From Elusimicrobiota bacterium (lineage in GTDB: Bacteria; Elusimicrobiota; Elusimicrobia; Elusimicrobiales; UBA9959): a DNA stretch of 64,000 nucleotides. The position numbers and the translations under genes were made by a program. The notes under the pieces are model-generated. The model was not told the DNA's origin. It was given only the letters and a program-made list of their open reading frames with translations, and made no database searches. Numbering within the stretch: the stretch's first letter is position 1; the number at the start of each line of letters is the position of its first letter. Positions 1-6,869 of the stretch are shown here, in pieces. The DNA is taken from positions 1-64,000 of the forward strand of contig JACQYT010000016.1 of NCBI GenBank assembly GCA_016208085.1, written 5' to 3'.

Positions 1-297
1 GTGAAACCGGAGGCGCAGGAGCAAAATCTGCTCTGGGAATTGGTTTTAAAATCCGGCTACGACCTGAACACCAAAATATCAGAACAAAAAGCCGGAAAAT
101 GCCGGTTTTATTCCGTGGCTAACGGGGAGATGGCGGTTATACTCGGCAAAGCGGACGAAAAATGCCTGCAAGAGATAGTAAAACTCAAACCGCAGAAAGT
201 TGTCTGCCTGGACAACATTTTCCAAGCCAACGACCAGCTAAAAACCAACGCAGCCCTGCAAATGAAAGACGCCGGAATAGAATTCAGGACGGTGTAA
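1..297 (+). CDS. mod: Type III DNA methyltransferase (Mod), C-terminal fragment cut by window edge
   Basis: Only the last ~98 residues are in the window, so the GTG at position 1 is probably an internal codon. The tail 'NDQLKTNAALQMKDAGIEF' is the usual C-terminus of type III (beta-class N6-adenine) Mod subunits; the catalytic motifs lie upstream of the window. Mod methylates an asymmetric site and supplies sequence specificity to the Mod-Res complex. The res gene lies downstream but is separated from mod by two extra genes (323-2046), whereas mod and res are normally adjacent. The 25-bp gap to the next gene suggests one operon. The family call rests on this tail and on the neighbouring res gene. 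Confidence 0.8.
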   Translation: MKPEAQEQNLLWELVLKSGYDLNTKISEQKAGKCRFYSVANGEMAVILGKADEKCLQEIVKLKPQKVVCLDNIFQANDQLKTNAALQMKDAGIEFRTV

Positions 298-322
298 TAT
301 TGGTTGCTTTAAGGAGCATGAT

Positions 323-1501
323 ATGCAAATTGAATCGCTGTCCATAAAAAATTTCGGGCCTTTCAAAGATGTCGTTATAAAGGATATCCCCGCGATGGCG
401 GTGTTTGTCGGCGCAAATGGAAGCGGCAAATCCTCGCTATTCTCGGTCTTCGGATTTTTGCGCGACTGCCTGGTTCATAACGTGAAATACGCGCTGATCA
501 ACAAGGGCGGATTTAATGAAGCCGTCAGCCGCGGCACCGGCGGGCCGATCTCATTTGAGATCAAATTCCGCGAAGGTATCGCGGAACCTTTGGCGACATA
601 TAGTTTATCTATAGCCTTGGAACAGGGAGCGCCTGTGGTTGCAAAAGAACAATTAAAATACAGGAGGGGACGGCGAGGGCAGCCATGGAAATTCCTGGAT
701 TTTAAGTTGGGCGAGGGCGAGGCCGTTATAAACGAGGACGACTATGGGAAACCAGCGGCTGAAATGAAGCGCGACTGGCACAAACTGGAATCAAACGATA
801 TTCTTGCGGTAAAAGGCCTGGGCCAGTTTGAAAAATTCAAGGTTGTGGCGTCTTTCAGGAAATTGATCGAAAACTGGCATGTTTCGGATTTCCATATCTC
901 GGATGCCCGGCCCAGCCAGGAGGCGGGCGTGGCCGAACATCTTTCCTCGCGCGGCGATAATCTGCCCCGGGTGGCCCGGCACCTGTATGAAAATCACCGG
1001 CCGTTGTTTGATCAAATACTCGAGAAAATGAAAAAGCGCGTGCCGGGAGTCCGGGATGTGCAGGCTGTTTCCACGGAGGACGGCCGCATGGTCCTCAAAT
1101 TCCATGATGGTTCGTTCAAGGACCCGTTCATCGCCAGGTATGTTTCCGACGGGACCATTAAAATGTTCGCGTATCTCCTGTTGCTGCATGATTCGAAGCC
1201 TTATCCGCTGCTGTGCGTTGAGGAGCCGGAGAACCAGCTTTATCCCCAACTGTTGACCGAATTAACGGAGGAATTCCGGGACTACGCCCGGAGAGGCGGC
1301 CAGGTTTTTGTCTCAACCCATTCCCCCGAATTCCTGAACAGTATACAACTTGACGAAATATACTGGCTCAGCAAGAACGCCGGCTATACCGCCGTAAAAA
1401 AAGCCTCCGAATCCGGACTTTTGAATAATCTCGTTCAGGAAGGGGATATCCCGGGAACATTATGGAAGCAGGGACTGTTTGAGGGAGTTGATCCAAAATG
1501 A
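323..1501 (+). CDS. SMC/RecF-like AAA_21 ATPase, predicted defence ATPase
   Basis: A 392-aa ABC-type ATPase of the AAA_21/AAA_15 (OLD, RecF, AriA-like) class. Visible motifs: Walker A 'GANGSGKSS' near residue 32, a signature-like 'YVSDGTIKMFAYLLLL' near 275, Walker B 'LLCVEEPENQLYP' near 300, and the switch histidine in 'VFVSTHSPEFL' near 335. No membrane segments or signal peptide, so it is cytoplasmic. The start is ATG with 'aaggag' 7 bp upstream. It overlaps the next gene by ATGA, so the two are translationally coupled. ATPases of this type paired with a small TOPRIM-like protein act in abortive phage defence (PARIS, OLD, Gabija). That role here is inferred from architecture and from its place inside a type III R-M operon. 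Confidence 0.85.
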   Translation: MQIESLSIKNFGPFKDVVIKDIPAMAVFVGANGSGKSSLFSVFGFLRDCLVHNVKYALINKGGFNEAVSRGTGGPISFEIKFREGIAEPLATYSLSIALEQGAPVVAKEQLKYRRGRRGQPWKFLDFKLGEGEAVINEDDYGKPAAEMKRDWHKLESNDILAVKGLGQFEKFKVVASFRKLIENWHVSDFHISDARPSQEAGVAEHLSSRGDNLPRVARHLYENHRPLFDQILEKMKKRVPGVRDVQAVSTEDGRMVLKFHDGSFKDPFIARYVSDGTIKMFAYLLLLHDSKPYPLLCVEEPENQLYPQLLTELTEEFRDYARRGGQVFVSTHSPEFLNSIQLDEIYWLSKNAGYTAVKKASESGLLNNLVQEGDIPGTLWKQGLFEGVDPK

Positions 1502-2046
1502 CAAAGCTCGTTGTAATGTTGGAGGAAAAATCGGCGAAAATGTTCTTGAACGCCGTTTTGCCCAAAATCGCCCCCCGGCTTAACTTTGTTTTGATAACGC
1601 ATGAAGGGAAGAAAGATCTGGAAAATTCCCTTCCCCGGAAGCTCCGCGCATGGCGGGAACCGGATGTGCGGTTTCTTGTTTTAAGGGACAAGGATTCTAA
1701 AGATTGCGTCCGGCTTAAGAAAAGGTTGCAGAAAATATGCAGAGATTCCGGCCGTTCCGATACCAGGATCAGAATAGCTATCCATTGCCTTGAATCCTGG
1801 CTTTTAGGCGATTTGAAGGCTGTTTCTTTCGCTTATCATAATCCGTCAATAGCGGCCCTCTCCTCCCGGGCAAAATTCCGCTATCCTGACAGGCTTGCCA
1901 ACGCCGAGGATGAATTGTTAAAGATAGTGCCGGAATATCAGAAAGTCGGCGGCGCCAGAGTTATTGCTCCCTTTATCGATCTTTCTGCAAATCGTTCGCA
2001 CAGTTTTAAGGTTTTCATTGAAACTATAAGGCAATTTGCCGTATAA
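1498..2046 (+). CDS. DUF4276 (TOPRIM-like) partner of the AAA ATPase
   Basis: 182 aa matching the DUF4276 pattern: an N-terminal 'VMLEEKSAKMFL' (conserved acidic and Ser residues), a central 'FLVLRDKDSKDC' (DxD-like), and 'RIAIHCLESWLLGD', the most recognisable family stretch. The early Glu and the DxD resemble a TOPRIM metal-binding centre, so it may be a nuclease or effector. That is inference; no activity can be read from the sequence. Its ATG overlaps the ATPase stop (ATGA), and res starts 11 bp after its stop. ATPase-DUF4276 pairs resemble AriA-AriB (AAA + DUF4435) in layout, but the domain family differs. Cytoplasmic; no signal or membrane segment. Confidence 0.75.
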   Translation: MTKLVVMLEEKSAKMFLNAVLPKIAPRLNFVLITHEGKKDLENSLPRKLRAWREPDVRFLVLRDKDSKDCVRLKKRLQKICRDSGRSDTRIRIAIHCLESWLLGDLKAVSFAYHNPSIAALSSRAKFRYPDRLANAEDELLKIVPEYQKVGGARVIAPFIDLSANRSHSFKVFIETIRQFAV

Positions 2047-2057
2047 AATTTCATTTT

Positions 2058-4712
2058 ATGAAACTCCATTTTGACGCGAACCAGGATTACCAGCTTCAGG
2101 CTATTCAGGCCGTGCTCGGGCTTTTTGAGGGGCAGCCGCTGAATAAGGGGGAGTTTGAGTTCTCCCTTGGCGGCAGTAACGGACTGGGGCTTAAATTTTC
2201 CGGAGTTCGCAATGATTTGGCTGTTTCAGAGGAACAGGTTTTAAAAAATCTGCAAGAGGTCCAAAAAACCAATGGACTGGCGGCCTCCGAAAAGCTCGAG
2301 GGGCTTAATTTTTCCGTTGAAATGGAAACCGGCACAGGCAAGACTTATGTGTATCTGCGCGCAATTTATGAACTTAACAAGCGGTATGGCTTTAAGAAGT
2401 TTGTAATAGTGGCGCCCAGTATTGCCATAAAAGAAGGCGTTCTTAAAAATCTTGAGATAACCGCCGGGCATTTCCAGACCATCTACGACAAAATTCCTGT
2501 CACATACCAGGTTTATTCCGCCGAGAGGGTTTCTTCTCTCAGAAGCTTTGCCGACAGCAACGCCATACAGATTCTTGTCATAAATATTGATTCTTTCACC
2601 AAAGATGAGAATGTAATCAGTAAACCCAATGACAAATTGAACGGCAAAAAGCCCGTGGAGTTCATCCAGGCGGCCAGGCCTATAGTGATTGTGGACGAGC
2701 CGCAGAATATGGAGACGGATATAAGGAAAAGGGCTATAGCGAATTTAAATCCGGCTTTTACTCTCCGCTATTCGGCGACTCATAAAAATCTTTACAATCT
2801 AATTTACAAATTAGACCCGGTCCAGGCCTATGATCTGGGACTTGTGAAACAAATAGAAGTGGACTCGGTTTTTGCCTCAAACGACAGGAACAGAGCATTT
2901 ATACAGATTGAAGATTTTAAAACCGCTAAAAAAGGCCTGGCGGTTAAACTGAAGATTGATGTAAACGCGAAAAATGCCGTCGAACGTAAAATACTTACCG
3001 CAAAAAATGGCGACGACCTGTATGCGCTTTCCAATAAACGCGATGTCTACAAAGACGGCTATATTATCAACAACATAGACGCGCGGGAAGGCTGCGTTGA
3101 GTTCTCAAACGGCGATGTCCTTTATAAAGGCCAGACGCACGGCGGGCTTAATGACCGGATAATGAAGTACCAGATGGAAAAAGCCATTGAGGAACACTTT
3201 AAAAAGGAGTTGAAGCTGACCGCGAAAGGCGTTAAAGTGCTTTCCCTTTTCTTTATAGACCGGGTTGACAATTACCGCCATTACACGGAACAGGGAACTA
3301 CCCAGAAAGGCAAGTTCGCCGGGTGGTTTGAAGAAATTTACACAAGATTCAGGCAGAAACCCATGTATGCCCCAATAGCCGGACATCCGGCGGACAAGGT
3401 GCACAATGGTTATTTTGCGCAGGACAAGAAAGGCGTACTTAAAGACTCTTCGGAAGGCCGGGAAACAAAAGCTGATGATGATGTTTACCAGCTTATAATG
3501 AAAGACAAAGAGCGTCTTTTGGATATAAGCGAGCCGTTGAAATTCATTTTCAGCCATTCGGCTTTGCGCGAGGGCTGGGATAATCCCAATGTGTTCCAGA
3601 TTTGCACTCTGAATGAAACACGGTCAGAGATGAAGAAAAGACAGGAAATCGGGCGCGGTTTGAGGCTTTGTGTTGACCAGAGCGGTATGCGCTTAAGGGA
3701 TAAGAATATAAACCGGCTTACGGTTATAGCTAACGAAAGCTATGAAGATTTTGCAAAAAGGCTTCAAACCGAGATTGAAGATGAATGCGGGGTAAATTTT
3801 GAAGGAAGAATAAAAAATAAGCGCGACCGAGTAAAGATCAAATTTAGAAAAGGCTTTGAACTTGACCCGAAGTTTCTTGAACTCTGGGAGAAGATAAAGC
3901 AAAAAACCACCTACAGGGTTAAATACGACACTGCCGAGCTTATAAAAATCTCCGCCAGGAAGATAAAAGCCATGCCCGAGGTCCAAAAACCTGTTATAAG
4001 GGCTGTCCGGGCTGAAATTACAATGGGCAGGAACGGCGTGGTTGCCGGAGTTTCGGGTGAGACGTTCGCAGGCGACGCTTATCCCCTGCCGAAGATGGAA
4101 ATCCCCGATGTGGCGGGTTATATCCAGAGCAAAACAGAACTTACCCGCGCGACAGTTCTTGAAATTTTAAAGAAATCCGGCCGGCTGTCCGACATAATGG
4201 TTAATCCGCAGCTTTTTCTGGACCTGGCGGTAAATGAAATCAGGAGCGTCCTTCACGAACTGATGATTGACGGCATAAAATACGAGAAAATAGCCGGGCA
4301 GGAATACGCGATGATGCTTTTCTCCGACCAGGAGATTGAAGCTTACACTGATAATCTTCACAAAATCACCAAAGCGGAAAAGACGATTGCCGACCATATT
4401 GTTATTGATTCCATGTCCAAGGTGGAAAAGAAATTTGCCGAAGACTGCGAGCGCAACGACAATGTGGAGTTTTTTATCAAACTGCCGGGCTGGTTTACGA
4501 TTCAAACCCCGATTGGAGAATATAACCCGGACTGGGCGCTGATTTATAAAAATGAAAGCCGGATTTGTTTTGTCGCCGAGACAAAATCCACTTTGGACCA
4601 GAGCAAGCAAAGGCCGCATGAGTCAATGAAAATAAAATGCGGCAAAGCGCATTTCAGGGAATTCCCGGAAGTTAAATATAAGGATGTTAAAGAGCTTTCG
4701 GAATTATTGTAA
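2058..4712 (+). CDS. res: Type III restriction enzyme, Res subunit (helicase-nuclease)
   Basis: 884 aa, typical Res length. Superfamily-2 helicase motifs: motif I 'METGTGKTYV' near residue 90, motif II 'IVDEPQNME' near 212, motif III-like 'LRYSATH' near 238, 'LREGWDNPNVFQICT' near 503 and motif VI 'QEIGRGLRL' near 530. The C-terminus has the PD-(D/E)XK endonuclease signature 'YNPDWAL' ... 'VAETKST' (about residues 820-845). With Mod it translocates or slides along DNA and cuts when it meets an unmodified head-to-head site. The ATG at 2058 lacks a clear Shine-Dalgarno sequence; translation may be coupled to the gene 11 bp upstream. All visible catalytic motifs are intact, so the enzyme is probably active. 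Confidence 0.95.
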   Translation: MKLHFDANQDYQLQAIQAVLGLFEGQPLNKGEFEFSLGGSNGLGLKFSGVRNDLAVSEEQVLKNLQEVQKTNGLAASEKLEGLNFSVEMETGTGKTYVYLRAIYELNKRYGFKKFVIVAPSIAIKEGVLKNLEITAGHFQTIYDKIPVTYQVYSAERVSSLRSFADSNAIQILVINIDSFTKDENVISKPNDKLNGKKPVEFIQAARPIVIVDEPQNMETDIRKRAIANLNPAFTLRYSATHKNLYNLIYKLDPVQAYDLGLVKQIEVDSVFASNDRNRAFIQIEDFKTAKKGLAVKLKIDVNAKNAVERKILTAKNGDDLYALSNKRDVYKDGYIINNIDAREGCVEFSNGDVLYKGQTHGGLNDRIMKYQMEKAIEEHFKKELKLTAKGVKVLSLFFIDRVDNYRHYTEQGTTQKGKFAGWFEEIYTRFRQKPMYAPIAGHPADKVHNGYFAQDKKGVLKDSSEGRETKADDDVYQLIMKDKERLLDISEPLKFIFSHSALREGWDNPNVFQICTLNETRSEMKKRQEIGRGLRLCVDQSGMRLRDKNINRLTVIANESYEDFAKRLQTEIEDECGVNFEGRIKNKRDRVKIKFRKGFELDPKFLELWEKIKQKTTYRVKYDTAELIKISARKIKAMPEVQKPVIRAVRAEITMGRNGVVAGVSGETFAGDAYPLPKMEIPDVAGYIQSKTELTRATVLEILKKSGRLSDIMVNPQLFLDLAVNEIRSVLHELMIDGIKYEKIAGQEYAMMLFSDQEIEAYTDNLHKITKAEKTIADHIVIDSMSKVEKKFAEDCERNDNVEFFIKLPGWFTIQTPIGEYNPDWALIYKNESRICFVAETKSTLDQSKQRPHESMKIKCGKAHFREFPEVKYKDVKELSELL

Positions 4713-4735
4713 AATAAAATTTGAAAGGAGAAAGT

Positions 4736-6832
4736 ATGCCGAAAAAATCTGAAAAAACAGTGAAGCGCGCGGCGGCGGTAAAAAATATTTCAGCGGAGAA
4801 ACCCGGTCTTGCCCTTTCGGCGCCGGGCGAAAGCGAACCCCTCCGTCCTGAAACGCAGGCCGGGCGCGTCGTCATTGAGAACGTCAGGCCCGAAATAGAC
4901 GGCGGCCGGTTTCCCATAAAGCGCGCGGCGGGGGAGGAGGTCTGCGTGGAGGCGGACATTTTCGCGGACGGACACGACGAACTGGTGTGCGAACTCCTCT
5001 GGCGCAAAGATAATGAGACAGCCTGGAAGCGGATCCCGATGCGGCCCCTCGGCAACGACCGCTGGCGGGCCGAGTTCACGGCCGCGGAACTGGGGGAGTA
5101 CCGTTACACCGTCCAGGGCCGGGTGGACTGTTTCCTGACATGGCTCAGGGATTTAAAGAAGCGGCTGGAAGCCGCTCAGGACGCGCGGCTGGAACTGCCG
5201 GCCGGCGCGGAACTGGTTGCCGCGGCCGCGGCCAGAGCCGCCGGCGTCCAGAAAGACGCCCGGCGTCTTGCCGCGCTGGCGCGCGACCTGGGGACGGACG
5301 GAGAGCCCGGCGAAAAGGCGGCCCGGCTGGCCGACCCGGAGTTGACAGGGCTGGTTTCCCGGTGGGGCGGCGATGACGAGCTTGTCCGGTATGAAAAAGA
5401 ACTGGAGGTTTGGGTGGATCCCGTGCATGCCCGCTTCGGCGCGTGGTATGAGGTGTTTCCCCGATCCTGCTCGCCTGAACCGGGGCGGCACGGCACGTTC
5501 AACGATCTTATCGCGCAGCTGCCGTATATCTCGGGGATGGGGTTTGACGTGCTCTATCTGCCGCCCATCCACCCGGTGGGCAAAACCCACCGCAAAGGCG
5601 CAAATAATTCCCTGAAAGCCGGGCCGAAGGATCCGGGCAGCCCCTGGGCCATAGGCGACAAGACCGGCGGTCACAAGGCTGTCAACCCTGAGCTCGGAAC
5701 GCTGGAAGATTTCAGGCGGTTGGCAAAAGCGGCGAAGTCGCACGGCATGGATATCGCGCTGGATGTTGCCCTGCAGTGCTCGCCCGACCATTCCTGGCTG
5801 CGCGAGCATCCGGAATGGTTCCGGCGGCGGCCGGACGGAAGCCTGCGCTACGCGGAGAACCCCCCGAAAAAATATGAGGACATCTATCCGCTGGATTTTT
5901 GCTGCCTCGACCGGCGGCCGTTGTGGGACGAGGTCAAAAGCATCTTTAAGTTCTGGCTGGACCAGGGCGTGCGCATTTTCCGCGTGGATAATCCCCACAC
6001 CAAGCCTTTCGCATTCTGGGAATGGCTTATCCGCGATCTCCGGCGGGAGAACCCGGACCTGATCTTACTGGCCGAGGCTTTCACGCGGCCCAGGGTTATG
6101 TACCGCCTGGCCAAGGCGGGCTTCAACCAGTCCTACAATTATTTTCCCTGGCGCAACTCCAAGCGGGAGCTGGAGAGCTATTTTACCGAATTGACCCGCA
6201 CTGAGGCCGGGGAGTTCTTCCGGCCGAACCTCTGGGTCAACACGCCGGATATTCTCACCGAGTATCTGCAGTTCGGCGCTCGCCCCGCCTTCATGACGCG
6301 CTATGCGCTGGCCGCCACGCTGGGCGCCAGCTGCGGCGTTTACGGCCCGGCGTTTGAATTGTGCGAGCGCGCGCCGCGGGAAGCGGGCCGCGAGGAGTAC
6401 CTGGATTCCGAAAAATACGAGATAAAGCATTGGAACCTTGACCGCCCGGACAGCATCCGGGATTTCATCGCGCGCGTCAACCGCATCCGCCGGGAGAACC
6501 CCGCGCTGCAGAACGACGCCAGCCTGCGGTTTTTCCCGCTGGATAATGAACAGCTTATCTGCTACGGGAAACAGGCGGGGGACGATTTTGTGCTGGTGGT
6601 GGTCAACCTGGACCCGCACTACAAACAATCCGGGTGGGTGGAGCTGCCGCTCGCGGAGCTCGGCTTGTCGCAAAATAAGCGTTATCAGATGCATGATCTG
6701 CTGACTGATAGGCGTTACTTATGGCAGGGGCCGCGCAATTACGTGGAACTGGACCCGCGCGCGTGCCCGGCCCACCTCTTCCGACTGCGGCGCTACGCGA
6801 GGACCGAACAGGACTTTGATTACTTTCTGTAA
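4736..6832 (+). CDS. glgE: Alpha-1,4-glucan:maltose-1-phosphate maltosyltransferase GlgE
   Basis: GH13_3 maltosyltransferase that extends alpha-1,4-glucan with maltose-1-phosphate, in the cytoplasm. The ORF track starts at a TTG (4721), but the ATG at 4736 has 'aaaggag' 6 bp upstream and is the better start, giving 698 aa. An N-terminal N/S domain with a glycogen-branching-like 'RYTVQGRVDCFLTWLRDL' is followed by the barrel: 'GFDVLYLPPIHPVGKTHRKG', then the nucleophile Asp in 'FRVDNPHTKPFAFW' (~418), and the acid/base Glu in 'LLAEAFTRPR' (~446). These match GlgE closely. Partner genes (treS, mak/pep2, glgB) are not in the window, so the pathway must be completed elsewhere. It is a stand-alone gene after the R-M locus, 23 bp downstream of res. 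Confidence 0.95.
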   Translation: MPKKSEKTVKRAAAVKNISAEKPGLALSAPGESEPLRPETQAGRVVIENVRPEIDGGRFPIKRAAGEEVCVEADIFADGHDELVCELLWRKDNETAWKRIPMRPLGNDRWRAEFTAAELGEYRYTVQGRVDCFLTWLRDLKKRLEAAQDARLELPAGAELVAAAAARAAGVQKDARRLAALARDLGTDGEPGEKAARLADPELTGLVSRWGGDDELVRYEKELEVWVDPVHARFGAWYEVFPRSCSPEPGRHGTFNDLIAQLPYISGMGFDVLYLPPIHPVGKTHRKGANNSLKAGPKDPGSPWAIGDKTGGHKAVNPELGTLEDFRRLAKAAKSHGMDIALDVALQCSPDHSWLREHPEWFRRRPDGSLRYAENPPKKYEDIYPLDFCCLDRRPLWDEVKSIFKFWLDQGVRIFRVDNPHTKPFAFWEWLIRDLRRENPDLILLAEAFTRPRVMYRLAKAGFNQSYNYFPWRNSKRELESYFTELTRTEAGEFFRPNLWVNTPDILTEYLQFGARPAFMTRYALAATLGASCGVYGPAFELCERAPREAGREEYLDSEKYEIKHWNLDRPDSIRDFIARVNRIRRENPALQNDASLRFFPLDNEQLICYGKQAGDDFVLVVVNLDPHYKQSGWVELPLAELGLSQNKRYQMHDLLTDRRYLWQGPRNYVELDPRACPAHLFRLRRYARTEQDFDYFL

Positions 6833-6869
6833 GAACGGTTTGTGACCGCGCAGTTTATATAATGCTTTT

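Noticed and set aside
1498-2046. Calling the ATPase/DUF4276 pair a PARIS system
   Set aside because: PARIS AriB is DUF4435; this partner matches DUF4276 patterns, so the name would overstate the evidence.
4721-4735. TTG start of GlgE as given in the ORF track
   Set aside because: The ATG at 4736 has a good Shine-Dalgarno sequence at the right distance, and the TTG overlaps that site.
6840-6863. Promoter TTGTGA / TATAAT before the kinase gene
   Set aside because: The spacer is only 12 bp and the -10 box would lie 6 bp before the start codon; not a credible sigma-70 promoter.
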